Source of the DNA: an uncultured Bacteroidales bacterium
Lineage (GTDB): Bacteria; Bacteroidota; Bacteroidia; Bacteroidales; Bacteroidaceae
Length of the DNA stretch: 64,000 bases
NCBI GenBank assembly: GCA_937995875.1
Contig: CALKIW010000120.1
Span: 1 to 64,000, forward strand
Direction of reading: 5' to 3'
Each line of letters opens with the position of its first letter. Within the stretch, counting starts at the first letter, position 1. Under the pieces are notes generated by a model that saw only the letters and a list, made by a program, of their open reading frames with translations, ran no database searches and was not told the DNA's origin. Positions 40,608 through 50,793 of the stretch are shown here, piece after piece. The translations under genes were made by a program, and so were the position numbers.

Positions 40608-42110
40608 ATGAGTGAGAGAATCTACATTTTTGACACAACGCTCCGCGATGGCGAGCAGGTGCCCGGTTGCCAGCTGAACACGGTAGAAAAAATTGAAGTG
40701 GCTAAACAGTTGGAGCTGCTTGGGGTAGACGTCATAGAGGCTGGTTTCCCCATTTCTTCGCCCGGCGATTTCAATTCTGTGGTTGAGATTTCGAAGGCCG
40801 TGACCTGGCCCACCATCTGCGCCTTGACGCGCGCAGTCGAGAAAGACATTGACGTGGCTGCTGAATCTCTGCAATACGCCAAGCACAAGCGCATACACAC
40901 CGGTATCGGAACGAGCGATTGGCATATCAAATACAAGTTTGGCTCTACACGTGAGGAGATCATCGAGCGTGCCGTCAGAGCCGTGAAATATGCCAAGAAA
41001 TATGTGGAAGATGTGGAGTTCTACGCTGAAGATGCCGGCCGTACGGACAATGAATATTTGGCTCAGGTTGTAGAGGCGGTGATTAAGGCCGGTGCTACGG
41101 TAGTCAATATACCCGACACCACGGGCTATTGCCTGCCTCATGAATACGCCGAAAAGATTAAATATCTGATGGAGCACGTGGACAACGTGGATAAAGCCAT
41201 CCTTTCGACCCATTGCCACAACGATCTCGGCATGGCCACTGCCAACACGCTGAGCGGTGTGCTGGCAGGTGCCCGACAGGTGGAAGTAACCATTAACGGT
41301 ATTGGCGAGCGTGCCGGCAACACTTCTTTGGAAGAGATTGCCATGACGTTGAAGTGTCACAAACATCTCAACATAGACACTAATATCAACACCAACAAGA
41401 TTTATCCGCTGTCGCGCATGGTGTCGTCGCTGATGAATATGCCCGTGCAGCCCAACAAGGCCATTGTGGGACGAAATGCGTTTGCACATTCCAGTGGCAT
41501 CCATCAAGACGGAGTGTTGAAGAATGTACAGACTTACGAGATCATCAATCCGAAGGATATCGGGCTGGACAACAACGAAATCGTATTGACGGCACGGTCG
41601 GGACGCGCCGCGCTGAAATACCGCTTGCAGATAAATGGCGTGGATGTGGATGATGAGAAGAAGCTCGATAACATTTATCAGGCATTCTTGAAGTTGGCCG
41701 ACAAGAAAAAGGAAATCACCGATGACGACGTGTTGATGCTTGCCGGTGCAGACACCGCATCCAACCGTAGCGTTAAGCTCGACTATCTGCAAGTGACAAC
41801 CGGAAAGGGCGTACGCAGTGTGGCGAGTATAGGACTTGACATCGCGGGACAGAAGTTTGAAGAATCATCAACGGGTAATGGTCCTGTAGACGCAGCCATA
41901 ACCGCCCTGAAACGCATTGTGCGCAAGCAGATGACGCTGAAAGAATTTACCATTCAGGCCATTTCGAAAGGCTCCGACGATGTGGGCAAGGTGCACATGC
42001 AGGTAGAGTATGACGGCAATATGTACTACGGTTTCGGTGCAAACACCGACATCGTGACGGCTTCGGTGGAGGCGTATATCGATTGTATCAATAAATTCAG
42101 AACTAAATAA
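40608..42110 (+). CDS. leuA: 2-isopropylmalate synthase
   Basis: Condenses acetyl-CoA with 2-ketoisovalerate, the first committed step to leucine. The TIM-barrel catalytic domain has [20 protein letters not shown] and the metal site [16 protein letters not shown] (HxH). The [13 protein letters not shown] segment and IHQDGVLKN also match. A C-terminal LeuA dimer/regulatory domain (about 380-500) that would bind leucine is present. I use the ATG at 40608 (MSERIYIFD, 500 residues); a TTG two codons earlier is unlikely. It is the first gene of leuACD-(leuA2)-B behind the attenuator. Confidence 0.93.
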   Translation: MSERIYIFDTTLRDGEQVPGCQLNTVEKIEVAKQLELLGVDVIEAGFPISSPGDFNSVVEISKAVTWPTICALTRAVEKDIDVAAESLQYAKHKRIHTGIGTSDWHIKYKFGSTREEIIERAVRAVKYAKKYVEDVEFYAEDAGRTDNEYLAQVVEAVIKAGATVVNIPDTTGYCLPHEYAEKIKYLMEHVDNVDKAILSTHCHNDLGMATANTLSGVLAGARQVEVTINGIGERAGNTSLEEIAMTLKCHKHLNIDTNINTNKIYPLSRMVSSLMNMPVQPNKAIVGRNAFAHSSGIHQDGVLKNVQTYEIINPKDIGLDNNEIVLTARSGRAALKYRLQINGVDVDDEKKLDNIYQAFLKLADKKKEITDDDVLMLAGADTASNRSVKLDYLQVTTGKGVRSVASIGLDIAGQKFEESSTGNGPVDAAITALKRIVRKQMTLKEFTIQAISKGSDDVGKVHMQVEYDGNMYYGFGANTDIVTASVEAYIDCINKFRTK

Positions 42111-42127
42111 GCAGGCAAAAATAAATT

Positions 42128-43522
42128 ATGAACACACTATTTGACAAGATTTGGGACAGTCATGTGGTGCAGACCATTCAGGACGGCCCGACCCAATTGT
42201 ATATAGACAGACTGTACGGTCATGAGGTAACGACACCGCAGGCATTCGACGGAATGAGGCAGAGGGGGCTGAAAGTGTTCCGCCCCAAGCAGATGTTTTT
42301 CATGCCCGACCACAACATTCAGACCCACGACCAGCATGAGCCGGTGGCGGATCCCATTGGACGCAAGCAGATAGACGTGCTTGGTAAGAACTGCGAGGAG
42401 TTTGGAGTGTCTGAATTCAAGATGAACACTAAGGAGAACGGCATCATCCATGTGGTGGGACCCGAAACGGCATTGTCGCTGCCGGGCATGACCATTGTGT
42501 GTGGTGACTCCCACACCTCCACGCACGGTGCGGTGGGTGCGGTGGCATTCGGCATCGGCACTTCGGAGGTGGAGATGGTGCTTGCGTCACAATGCATTCT
42601 CCAACAGAAGCCCAAATCAATGCGGATCAGCATCAACGGGAAGTTGCAGCCGGGTGTGACGGCTAAGGATGTTGCGCTTTATCTGATGGCGAAACTCACC
42701 ACTTCCGGGGCAACGGGATATTTTGTTGAATATGCCGGCGACGTTGTTCGCGACATGAGCATGGAAGGACGTCTTACGCTCTGTAACCTCTCGATAGAGA
42801 TGGGAGCACGTGGCGGCTTCGTGGCACCTGACGAAACAACGTTCGAATATATCAAGGGGCGCAAGTATGCACCTAAGGGAGCGGACTGGGATAAGGCTTT
42901 GGCCTATTGGAAAACACTGTATTCCGGTGAAGACGCCGTGTTTGATAAGGAGCTTGTTTATGATGCGGCCGACATTGAGCCACGCGTTACTTATGGCACC
43001 AATCCGGGCATGGGCATTGGTATTCATGGTCATGTGCCGACTTTGGCAGAGGTAGACGAGAATGAGCAGGCATCGTTCTTGAAGAGCCTGAAATATATGG
43101 GTTTTGAGCCGGGTCAGCAGTTGCTGGGACACAAAATTGACTATGTTTTCCTCGGAGCCTGCACCAACGGACGCATCGAAGATTTCCGGGCGTTTGCCTC
43201 ATTGGTCAAGGGACATCGTAAGGCGGACCATGTGGTGGCTTGGCTGGTGCCCGGCTCATGGGCTGTGGCAAAGCAGATAACCGACGAGGGCATAGACAAG
43301 GTTTTGAAAGAAGCGGGTTTTGCCATTCGTCAGCCGGGCTGTTCGGCTTGTCTGGCCATGAACGACGACAAGGTGCCGGCGGGACTTTACTGCGTCTCGA
43401 CATCCAACCGTAACTTTGAGGGACGTCAGGGACCGGGTTCGCGCACCATTCTTGCGAGTCCGTTGGTGGCCGCAGCCGCCGCCATTACAGGAAAAATTAC
43501 CGATCCGAGAGAGTTCTTATAA
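42128..43522 (+). CDS. leuC: 3-isopropylmalate dehydratase large subunit
   Basis: Aconitase-family iron-sulfur subunit that, with LeuD, isomerises 2- to 3-isopropylmalate. The three cluster cysteines appear in [14 protein letters not shown] (C), [11 protein letters not shown] (C and C). The family motifs [39 protein letters not shown] and [15 protein letters not shown] are all intact. Its 464 residues match standard LeuC. It follows leuA by 17 bases. Confidence 0.96.
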   Translation: MNTLFDKIWDSHVVQTIQDGPTQLYIDRLYGHEVTTPQAFDGMRQRGLKVFRPKQMFFMPDHNIQTHDQHEPVADPIGRKQIDVLGKNCEEFGVSEFKMNTKENGIIHVVGPETALSLPGMTIVCGDSHTSTHGAVGAVAFGIGTSEVEMVLASQCILQQKPKSMRISINGKLQPGVTAKDVALYLMAKLTTSGATGYFVEYAGDVVRDMSMEGRLTLCNLSIEMGARGGFVAPDETTFEYIKGRKYAPKGADWDKALAYWKTLYSGEDAVFDKELVYDAADIEPRVTYGTNPGMGIGIHGHVPTLAEVDENEQASFLKSLKYMGFEPGQQLLGHKIDYVFLGACTNGRIEDFRAFASLVKGHRKADHVVAWLVPGSWAVAKQITDEGIDKVLKEAGFAIRQPGCSACLAMNDDKVPAGLYCVSTSNRNFEGRQGPGSRTILASPLVAAAAAITGKITDPREFL

Positions 43523-43566
43523 TACAGGCAGAACGAGCAATCTTTTAAGATTTAAAATTTAAAGAG

Positions 43567-44166
43567 ATGAAACAAAAATTCGATATTATCACTTCAAGCT
43601 GTATTCCACTTCCTTTGGAGAATGTGGATACTGACCAGATTATACCCGCCCGCTTTCTCAAAGCCACCGATAAGAGTGGCTTTGGCGATAACCTTTTCCG
43701 TGATTGGCGATATGAGAAGGACGGCACACCGAAGCCCGACTTTGTGCTCAACGATCCAAGCTATTCCGGCGTTATACTCGTGGCAGGCAAGAATTTCGGC
43801 TCCGGCTCAAGTCGTGAGCACGCTGCATGGGCTATCGCAGGCTATGGATTCCGCGTGGTTATCAGTTCGTTCTTCGCCGATATTCACAAGAACAACGAAC
43901 TCAACAACTTTGTGTTGCCGGTCGTGGTGAGCGAAGATTTCCTGCAGGAACTGTTCAAGACCATTGAGAAAGACCACAAATCGGAAGTAAGAGTAGACCT
44001 CCCCAACCAGACAGTAACCAATCTTGCTACAGGTCGCAGCGAACATTTTGAAATCAACGGTTACAAGAAGCATTGTCTGATGCATGGACTTGACGATGTG
44101 GACTTCCTCGTACAGAATCGTGACAAGGTGGAGGAATACGAAAAACAACGTGCTCATGGAATTTAA
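43567..44166 (+). CDS. leuD: 3-isopropylmalate dehydratase small subunit
   Basis: Swivel-domain partner of LeuC (199 residues). It shows LPLENVDTDQIIPARFLKAT at the start, the GKNFGSGSSREHAAWAIAGYGFR active-site loop (positions about 43790-43855) and IHKNNELNNFVLPV. The start and spacing to leuC (44 bases) are usual. Its last 11 bases overlap the next gene's start, so leuD and the second synthase are probably translated together. Confidence 0.96.
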   Translation: MKQKFDIITSSCIPLPLENVDTDQIIPARFLKATDKSGFGDNLFRDWRYEKDGTPKPDFVLNDPSYSGVILVAGKNFGSGSSREHAAWAIAGYGFRVVISSFFADIHKNNELNNFVLPVVVSEDFLQELFKTIEKDHKSEVRVDLPNQTVTNLATGRSEHFEINGYKKHCLMHGLDDVDFLVQNRDKVEEYEKQRAHGI

Positions 44167-45724
44167 ACGACTGGTAACACCGATGCCTTTCGTGGAAATT
44201 ATGGATAGCACGCTACGTGATGGCGAGCAGACCAGTGGAGTGAGTTTTCTGCCCCACGAGAAACTGATGATAGCGCGGTTACTCCTCGACAAGGTGAACG
44301 TAGACCGTTTGGAAGTGGCTTCTGCGCGTGTTTCGGAGGGAGAAAAGGATGCTGTAGCCAGGATCTGCAACTTTGCAGAGCGTGAGGGTTATCTTGACCG
44401 GATAGAGGTGTTGGGGTTTGTAGACCATCATCAATCTATCGATTGGATACGTGATTGTGGCGGAAAAGTCATCAATTTGTTGGCCAAAGGCTCGCAGAAG
44501 CATTGTCAGCAGCAGTTGCACAGAACTCCGCAACAGCATATAGAGGATATTTTAGAAGAAGTTGACTATGCTGAAAAGATGGGGCTCAGCGTCAATTTAT
44601 ATCTGGAAGACTGGAGTTCAGGCATGAGAGATTCAGAGGAATATGTGTACCAGATGATGGAGGGACTGAAAGGAACGCCGATTAAGCGTTTCATGTTGCC
44701 CGACACTTTGGGACACATGAACCCCATGCAGTGCTCGGAATATATACGCAAGATGGTTGGGTATTACCCTGACAAGCATTTCGATTTTCATGCGCACAAC
44801 GACTACGATTTGGCTGTTTCCAACACGTTGGCGGCCGTGATGAGTGGTTGCAAGGCTGTACACGTCACTGTGAACGGGCTTGGAGAACGCTGCGGCAACG
44901 CGCCGTTGGCCAGCGTGCAGGCCATACTTCACGACCAATTACATGTCATGACCAATCTCAAAGAAGGCCAACTGAATATGATAAGTAGGGTGGTGGAAGA
45001 CCATAGCGGTATTGCAGTGGCCCCCAATCAGCCTATTGTGGGTGCAAACGTGTTTACCCAAGTGGCCGGAGTTCACGCTGATGGCGACAACAAGGATAAT
45101 CTGTATTGCAACGAGTTGATGCCGGAACGCTTTGGCCGCAAACGTGCCTACGCACTCGGCAAGAATTCGGGCAAGGCCAATATTGAGAAAAATCTGGAGG
45201 AGTTGGGGATGGAACTCACCCCCGAACAGACTCGGAAAGTGACGCAGCGAATCACGGAACTTGGCGATCGCAAGGAGTTTGTGACTCAGGCCGACCTGCC
45301 TTTCATCGTGTCGGACGTGTTGAAACACAACACGCAGGACGACCGTGTGAAACTGCTGAGCTATATGGTTTCCACATCTTATGGTTTAAAACCGATTGCG
45401 AGTATCAAGGTGGAAATAAACGGACAGGACTATATGGCGGAATCGACGGGAGACGGACAATATGACGCTTTTGTAAAGGCGCTGCGCAAAATCTATAAGG
45501 AGAATCTCAACCGCACATTCCCCCGACTGGCCAACTATACTGTTTCAATTCCTCCCGGCGGCCATACGGACGCCCTTGTCCAAACTGTTATTATATGGCA
45601 TGAAGAATCGGGGCGCACCATCCGCACTCAAGGCCTGGATGCCGACCAGACGGAATCGGCCATCAAGGCTACGTTCAAGATGCTGAACATCGTGGAGATG
45701 GAGGTGTCGGGAAGCGCCGGATAG
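44156..45724 (+). CDS. second isopropylmalate/citramalate synthase-family enzyme
   Basis: A LeuA-superfamily condensing enzyme distinct from leuA, 522 residues from the ATG at 44156. Catalytic motifs: VEIMDSTLRDGEQTSGVSF, FDFHAHNDYDLAVSNTLAAV (HxHND metal site), NGLGERCGNAPLAS and AGVHADGDNKDN. A C-terminal regulatory domain (about 385-520) is present. The whole start reads like (R)-citramalate synthases and LeuA2-type proteins. Candidates are citramalate synthase (isoleucine from pyruvate), a second 2-isopropylmalate synthase with different feedback, or a broader-specificity enzyme. The Val/Leu/Ile leader peptide upstream fits either. I cannot decide specificity from sequence alone. Confidence 0.75.
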   Translation: MEFKRLVTPMPFVEIMDSTLRDGEQTSGVSFLPHEKLMIARLLLDKVNVDRLEVASARVSEGEKDAVARICNFAEREGYLDRIEVLGFVDHHQSIDWIRDCGGKVINLLAKGSQKHCQQQLHRTPQQHIEDILEEVDYAEKMGLSVNLYLEDWSSGMRDSEEYVYQMMEGLKGTPIKRFMLPDTLGHMNPMQCSEYIRKMVGYYPDKHFDFHAHNDYDLAVSNTLAAVMSGCKAVHVTVNGLGERCGNAPLASVQAILHDQLHVMTNLKEGQLNMISRVVEDHSGIAVAPNQPIVGANVFTQVAGVHADGDNKDNLYCNELMPERFGRKRAYALGKNSGKANIEKNLEELGMELTPEQTRKVTQRITELGDRKEFVTQADLPFIVSDVLKHNTQDDRVKLLSYMVSTSYGLKPIASIKVEINGQDYMAESTGDGQYDAFVKALRKIYKENLNRTFPRLANYTVSIPPGGHTDALVQTVIIWHEESGRTIRTQGLDADQTESAIKATFKMLNIVEMEVSGSAG

Positions 45725-45836
45725 TCTGCACAAATAGGTGCGTGTACACATGAGTCGGCCTCATACGCCGTTTTGTTCGGATGATATGGGGCGGGCTGAC
45801 GACAATAAATCAATAACCAATAATAAACTATAGATT

Positions 45837-46889
45837 ATGAAACTGAACATTGCAGTTCTTGCCGGCGATGGCATCGGCCCGGAGATTATGCCTCAGGCCA
45901 TCAATGTGCTCAACGCCGTAGCTAAGAAATTCAATCATGAGTTTGAATACCATGAGGCACTTTGTGGTGCTCATGCCATTGACGAGGTGGGCGATCCATT
46001 CCCTGACGACACGTTCAAGGTGTGTATGGATGCCGATGCCGTGCTCTTTGCCGCAGTAGGCGACCCACGCTTTGACAATGACCCGACGTTGAAAGTTCGT
46101 CCTGAGACGGGGCTGTTGGCTATGCGCAAAAAGCTTGGACTGTTTGCCAACGTGCGTCCCGTAGCCACGTTCGACTGCCTGCTCCACAAGTCTCCGCTAA
46201 AGGAAGAACTCATCAAGGGGGCCGACTTCGTGGTTATTCGTGAGCTGACCGGTGGCATGTACTTCGGTGAGAAGTATCAGGATAACGACAAGGCTTTTGA
46301 CACCAATATTTATCATAGACCGGAGGTTGAACGAATTCTGAAGGTGGCTTTTGAGTTTGCGATGAATCGCAATAAGCACTTGACGGTCGTAGACAAGGCG
46401 AATGTGTTGGCCAGCTCACGCCTGTGGCGCAAGATTGCACAGGAAATGGAGCCGCAATATCCTGAGGTGAAGGTAGACTATATGTTCATCGACAATGCCT
46501 CCATGCGTGTGCTCACTGAGCCTCGCTTCTTCGACGTCATTGTCACAGAGAATACCTTTGGCGATATTCTGACCGATGAGACCAGTGCCATCACCGGCTC
46601 TATGGGCTTGCAGCCATCGGCCTCATTGGGTGAACACACGCCGTTGTTCGAGCCTGTACACGGCTCATGGCCACAGGCAGCGGGTAAGAATATTGCCAAT
46701 CCTATGGCGATGATTCTTTCTGCTGCGATGATGCTCGAACATTTCGGACTGAAAGAGGAGGGCGCAGCGATTCGCAGGGCGTGTGATGCCGCTCTCGAAA
46801 ACAACATCCGAACGCCTGAAATTCAAGTAGAGGGAGCCAAGAGCTATGGCACCAAAGAGATAGGCGAGTGGATAGCAAGCCAGATATAA
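45837..46889 (+). CDS. leuB: 3-isopropylmalate dehydrogenase
   Basis: NAD-dependent decarboxylating dehydrogenase, third enzyme of leucine synthesis. The 350-residue chain starts [18 protein letters not shown], has [21 protein letters not shown] (substrate arginines), [13 protein letters not shown] with the catalytic Tyr, [15 protein letters not shown] with the catalytic Lys, [10 protein letters not shown] and the NAD-site [18 protein letters not shown]. It is last in the operon, 112 bases after the LeuA-like gene. Two hairpins follow. Confidence 0.96.
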   Translation: MKLNIAVLAGDGIGPEIMPQAINVLNAVAKKFNHEFEYHEALCGAHAIDEVGDPFPDDTFKVCMDADAVLFAAVGDPRFDNDPTLKVRPETGLLAMRKKLGLFANVRPVATFDCLLHKSPLKEELIKGADFVVIRELTGGMYFGEKYQDNDKAFDTNIYHRPEVERILKVAFEFAMNRNKHLTVVDKANVLASSRLWRKIAQEMEPQYPEVKVDYMFIDNASMRVLTEPRFFDVIVTENTFGDILTDETSAITGSMGLQPSASLGEHTPLFEPVHGSWPQAAGKNIANPMAMILSAAMMLEHFGLKEEGAAIRRACDAALENNIRTPEIQVEGAKSYGTKEIGEWIASQI

Positions 46890-46905
46890 GTAAGTGTGAT
46901 TTTAC

Positions 46906-46965
46906 TTTCCGTCTGCATAAACAACTGTTCTGACGAGTGAAAACAGACGACTTTGCGGACGGAAA
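46906..46965 (+). other. inverted repeat just after leuB
   Basis: TTTCCGTCTGC (46906-46916) pairs with GCGGACGGAAA (46955-46965), 11 bp with one G-U, around a 38-base loop. It precedes the stronger terminator and may protect the 3' end of the leu transcript. Confidence 0.4.
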
Positions 46966-46990
46966 TATAGGCTTTTAGCCATCAACATAC

Positions 46991-47036
46991 AGCAAAGGAC
47001 CCGGCAGGAGTTTTTATTCCTTTCGGGTCCTTTGCT
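46991..47036 (+). terminator. leu operon terminator
   Basis: AGCAAAGGACCCG and CGGGTCCTTTGCT form a perfect 13-bp stem with a 20-base loop, about 100 bases after leuB. The T-run after it is short. Confidence 0.7.
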
Positions 47037-47138
47037 TATAAGGGCTCTGGATACACAATCAATAAATGCTGCCAACGGCTTAAACAGAATTGAAAGCACG
47101 TCTTTCCATCTTTGCCCTACAGCACTGTAAAAATCCTG

Positions 47139-47484
47139 ACAAGTCCCTTCAAAATACGGGCGTATTTCAAATCATAAACCGATTGTTTTGAAATACGCGA
47201 AAAATAGAGATTTTTTACAACTGCCTGACAGCCTTAGTCTTACGTCCGTCAAGGCGCAGTGATACCTTTCTTTATACGCTCTTCCCTCAGCCGTCAAGCC
47301 CTAACGGCCTGCCGGAAAAGCCTTAGCGGTCATCCCTATAGAGCCTAATGCCGTTGCCATTGAGCTTTCAACGCCACACCGTTAGGGCCTCATCGCAAAA
47401 TCGAAGATGCAAAGACGGGAAATTTTTGAAGAATGGTCTGCAAAAAGCGAGCTTTTCTTTTCTAAAACAAGAAAATTTACAGCC
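47139..47484 (-). repeat. composite intergenic element, copy D (inverted orientation)
   Basis: Lies in the 828-base gap between leuB and the convergent lipoprotein gene. Read on the minus strand, five clear 22-base units occupy 47389-47368, 47367-47346, 47345-47324, 47323-47302 and 47301-47280, with two or three weaker ones in register to about 47214. The inverted-repeat module follows: GCGTATTTCAAA against TTTGAAATACGC (47160-47171 and 47187-47198), a perfect 12-bp stem, then ACTTGTCAGG. Module order is the same as in copies A-C but on the other strand. No coding gene lies in this gap, and 47485-47650 shows nothing recognisable. Confidence 0.8.
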
Positions 47485-47651
47485 TTTGTTTTAGTGAAGT
47501 AATCTTGACAAAGTTTGCTTTTCGTAAGTGTTCAACCAACTATTTCCACCTTTTGCCTACAGGGCAATTCTCGTGCTGACAATGGTCTGGTCTTTACGTA
47601 ACTACCGTTATGGAAAGCAGTGTTTCATCATGAGAAATGTCGGGTGAGGAA

Positions 47652-47698
47652 ACAAAAAACCGCTCAAGACTGTGTCTTGAGCGGTGTCTCTTTTTTTT
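47652..47698. terminator. bidirectional terminator after the small lipoprotein gene
   Basis: ACCGCTCAAGAC and GTCTTGAGCGGT form a perfect 12-bp stem with a TGT loop. Eight T residues follow on the plus strand and six on the minus strand, so it serves the minus-strand lipoprotein gene and blocks plus-strand read-through. Confidence 0.85.
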
Positions 47699-47717
47699 CT
47701 GTTCGTTGAACTCAGAA

Positions 47718-47909
47718 TTACTCTGAAACAACAGTAGTGTCTGTTGTAGTAGTAACATCTGCTGTGTCAGTGATAGTTGTGTCAGCAGTTATCGTATCAA
47801 CAGATACAGTGTCTGTACCATCTTCAGTAACAGCGTTTGACTTGTTACCTGTGCAAGATGCGAAAGAGATAGCTGCCATAGCTACGAACATAAAAACTAA
47901 TTTCTTCAT
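47718..47909 (-). CDS. small Thr/Asp-rich lipoprotein
   Basis: 63 residues. The lipoprotein signal is clear: MKKLVFMFVAMAAISFASC with the lipidation Cys at 19. The remaining 44 residues are almost only Thr, Asp, Val, Ser and Glu in DT-rich repeats (DTVSVDTITADTTITDT), with no fold I recognise. Its own promoter and bidirectional terminator make it a real single gene, and such short abundant lipoproteins are common in Bacteroidales. Function unknown. Confidence 0.8.
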   Translation of the reverse strand: MKKLVFMFVAMAAISFASCTGNKSNAVTEDGTDTVSVDTITADTTITDTADVTTTTDTTVVSE

Positions 47910-47960
47910 TTTCTTTGCTTTTTAAATCTGTAAAACAATGATATGTTTATTAAAACATTG

Positions 47961-47990
47961 CAAAGTTACGCATTTTTTCAATACCTCCAA
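47961..47990 (-). promoter_or_regulatory. promoter of the small lipoprotein gene
   Basis: Minus-strand TTG (47990-47988), 19 bases, then TAACTTTG (47968-47961), 52 bases before the ATG. Confidence 0.7.
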
Positions 47991-48147
47991 TTATTTTTTA
48001 CAGTTTTTTTTGACATTTTATTGTAACTTTTTGCAAGTTGCTATCAGTCAGTCGGTTACAGATTATAAATAAAAGTTAAATTATTTGTGTGGTTTAATAA
48101 AACCCAATTTATAGTGCTATTTAGCTGTGGTTATCATAAGAAAATAC

Positions 48148-48155
48148 TATCTTTG
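48148..48155 (+). promoter_or_regulatory. -7 box for mtaB
   Basis: TATCTTTG, 22 bases before the ATG at 48177. It favours this start over the frame's earlier ATG at 48087, which would lie upstream of the promoter. Confidence 0.5.
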
Positions 48156-48176
48156 TACCTTATAATAATAGAAAAA

Positions 48177-49514
48177 ATGATAGATACAAGTGCTTTTCAG
48201 GGCAAAAAAGCAGCATATTATACATTGGGATGTAAGCTCAATTTTGCAGAAACTTCTACATTTGGGAAGCTGCTGGAGCAGATGGGCGTGTCGCCTGCAG
48301 CCAAGAATGAGAAGGCAGATATATGCCTTATCAACACTTGCTCGGTTACAGAGGTGGCAGATACTAAGTGTCGGCAGGCCATTCGCCGTATGGTGAGAGA
48401 AAATCCCGGAGCCTTTGTAGTAGTGACGGGGTGTTATGCTCAGTTGGAAACGGAGACGGTAAGCCAAATAGACGGGGTAGACCTCGTGTTGGGTGCAAAC
48501 GAAAAAGCCGACTTGGTACAACATCTTTCGGAAGCCTGGTCTATGCCACGCGAGGGGCACTTACATCAGTTCCAAAGCGTGAAGACGCGCGATATTAAGA
48601 GTTTCCAGCCCTCCTGCGCTTGTGGAAACCGAACGCGCTACTTTCTCAAAGTGCAGGATGGTTGCAGTTATTTCTGCACCTATTGTACGATTCCCTTTGC
48701 ACGAGGCCTCTCGCGCAACCCGACTATAGCGTCTCTGGTTGCACAAGCGGAAGAAGCGGCAAGTGAGGGCGGCAAGGAGATTGTACTGACGGGGGTAAAC
48801 ATTGGTGATTTTGGCAGAACGACGGGCGAAAGTTTTCTCGACTTGGTTAAGGCGCTTGACAAGGTGGAGGGCATCCATCGTTTCCGTATCAGCAGCTTGG
48901 AGCCGGACCTTCTTGACGACGAACTTATAGAATATTGTGCGCATTCGCGAGCTTTCATGCCGCATTTTCATATTCCCTTGCAAAGTGGGAGTGACGAAGT
49001 TTTGAAGTTGATGCACCGCCGTTACGACACCGCCCTTTTTGCTCACAAGATTAACCTCATCAAGGAAAAGATGCCAAATGCGTTTATCGGAGTGGATGTA
49101 ATGGTAGGCTCACGGGGTGAAACACCGGAGTATTTTGAGGATTGCTATCAATTCATAGAGAGTCTTCCCATAACCCAACTCCATGTATTCCCCTACTCGG
49201 AACGACCGGGAACGGCCGCGCTGCGAATTCCTTACGTGGTGAGCGACGAGGATAAGAAGCATCGTTCAAAGCGGTTGTTGGAGCTTTCAGACCGCAAGAC
49301 AGCGGATTTTTATGCCCAGTTTATAGGACAGGAAGCCGATGTGCTTTTCGAAAAGGCGTCACGGGGGAAGGCCATGCATGGCTTTACGCCTAACTATATT
49401 CGTGTGGAGTTGGCACCTCGCGAGGCAAAAGAGGAGTTTGATAATCAGATTATGCGTGTGCAGCTTGGCGATTTCAATCACGACAAAACGGCCCTTCGCG
49501 CCACCCTTATATAA
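48177..49514 (+). CDS. mtaB: tRNA t6A37 methylthiotransferase MtaB
   Basis: Radical-SAM enzyme that makes ms2t6A at position 37 of ANN-decoding tRNAs. 445 residues from the ATG at 48177. The MTTase domain cysteines are in YTLGCKLNFAET, NTCSVTEVADTKCRQ and TGCYAQLE. The radical-SAM motif is CSYFCTYCTIPFARG (CxxxCxxC) at about 165. The GCKLNxxET and NTCxVT patterns, rather than GCxMNxxDS, point to the MtaB (YqeV) branch, not MiaB. A C-terminal TRAM-like domain follows. A glycosyltransferase gene lies 67 bases downstream. Confidence 0.92.
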   Translation: MIDTSAFQGKKAAYYTLGCKLNFAETSTFGKLLEQMGVSPAAKNEKADICLINTCSVTEVADTKCRQAIRRMVRENPGAFVVVTGCYAQLETETVSQIDGVDLVLGANEKADLVQHLSEAWSMPREGHLHQFQSVKTRDIKSFQPSCACGNRTRYFLKVQDGCSYFCTYCTIPFARGLSRNPTIASLVAQAEEAASEGGKEIVLTGVNIGDFGRTTGESFLDLVKALDKVEGIHRFRISSLEPDLLDDELIEYCAHSRAFMPHFHIPLQSGSDEVLKLMHRRYDTALFAHKINLIKEKMPNAFIGVDVMVGSRGETPEYFEDCYQFIESLPITQLHVFPYSERPGTAALRIPYVVSDEDKKHRSKRLLELSDRKTADFYAQFIGQEADVLFEKASRGKAMHGFTPNYIRVELAPREAKEEFDNQIMRVQLGDFNHDKTALRATLI

Positions 49515-49581
49515 ATATAGGTGAGTCGGGCAAGTCTTAGGCAGAGCCATTGACAAGAGCAATCTATAGTAAAATGTTTTT

Positions 49582-50619
49582 ATGCAAGTAGCCATTGTTA
49601 TTTTAAACTGGAACGGGGCGGATATGATGAAACGTTATCTGCCCATCGTGTTGAAGTATTCGCAGGATGAAGGAGAAGTTTGGGTTGCCGACAACGCATC
49701 TACAGACAACTCCATGCAGATGCTTCGGGAGCAGTTCCCGCAGGTCAGGACTATTCAGCTTGACAGGAACTATGGCTTTGCAGAGGGCTACAACAGGGCG
49801 TTGGCGCAGATAGAAGCGGAGTATTATATTTTGCTCAACTCCGATGTGGAGGTGACGAGGGGATGGCTTACCGAATTGCTCAGCTATATGGATGGGCACC
49901 CCGAAGTTGCCGCTTGCCAGCCGAAACTCCTCTCTGTTTCCGACAAACATAAGTTTGAATATGCCGGAGCTTCCGGTGGAATGATCGACCAATACGGCTA
50001 TCCGTTCTGTCGTGGGCGCATTTTTGACACGATAGAAACGGACGAAGGACAATATAATGATGTGGCGGAGATACATTGGGCTACGGGTGCCTGTCTCATG
50101 GTGCGCTCGGCAGACTATTGGCGTGTGAGGGGACTCGATGGCCGATTTTTTGCGCACAACGAGGAGATAGACTTTTGTTGGCGCCTCCGGTTGTTGGGGC
50201 GCGGTATCGTCTGTATCCCTTCGAGCGTGGTGTATCATGTGGGTGGGGGAACGTTGCCCAAGAGTAATCCTATGAAGACATACCTGAATTTTCGCAACAA
50301 CCTTACCATGCTGTATAAGAATCTGGCGGATGGCGAACTGCATCGGGTGATGCGCATACGTTACTTCTTAGACTATCTTGCCGCCTTCCAAACGCTTATC
50401 ATCAACCGCAATGTCGGCGATTTCAAAGCTATTTTCAAAGCTCGAAAGGCGTTTAAACGGTGGCGCTACGAGTTTGCGGACGACCGTGCGACAATTCAGC
50501 GCAGCCGTGTCAAGACCTGTTTCAACGAACTGGCACCCTTTTCCATCCTTTGGCAGTATTATGCCAAAGGTAAGAGAGAGTTCAGGGCATTACCCGGAAC
50601 CTTTCTAAAACGCAAATAG
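49582..50619 (+). CDS. family 2 glycosyltransferase
   Basis: 345-residue GT-A fold transferase. Nucleotide-binding start VAIVILNWNGADMMKRYLP, then VWVADNASTDNS, the metal-binding LLNSDVEVTRGWL (NSD in place of DxD), TGACLMVRSADYWRV and an acceptor-side DEEIDFCWRL-like segment (AHNEEIDFCWRLRLLG). These features resemble rhamnosyl- and related cell-surface transferases. The C-terminal 90 residues are basic and amphipathic, suggesting membrane association. The sugar is not predictable. It probably shares a transcript with mtaB but the functions look unrelated. Confidence 0.88.
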   Translation: MQVAIVILNWNGADMMKRYLPIVLKYSQDEGEVWVADNASTDNSMQMLREQFPQVRTIQLDRNYGFAEGYNRALAQIEAEYYILLNSDVEVTRGWLTELLSYMDGHPEVAACQPKLLSVSDKHKFEYAGASGGMIDQYGYPFCRGRIFDTIETDEGQYNDVAEIHWATGACLMVRSADYWRVRGLDGRFFAHNEEIDFCWRLRLLGRGIVCIPSSVVYHVGGGTLPKSNPMKTYLNFRNNLTMLYKNLADGELHRVMRIRYFLDYLAAFQTLIINRNVGDFKAIFKARKAFKRWRYEFADDRATIQRSRVKTCFNELAPFSILWQYYAKGKREFRALPGTFLKRK

Positions 50620-50741
50620 GCGGTATCGTATCATGACATTGCTACGGTTTTGCAATGTCGAATTCGAGTTTTTAACGTTAAACCTCTATAAATTCATCAA
50701 ACTTTTATTGAAGGAAGTAGATGAGTTTAAGAAATAATCCC

Positions 50742-50749
50742 TATATTTG
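50742..50749 (+). promoter_or_regulatory. -7 box for hppA
   Basis: TATATTTG, 44 bases before the hppA ATG. No clear -33 box. Confidence 0.45.
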
Positions 50750-50793
50750 CTACATAGAACTAACAAATCTATTCACGTAACAAATAACCTATT

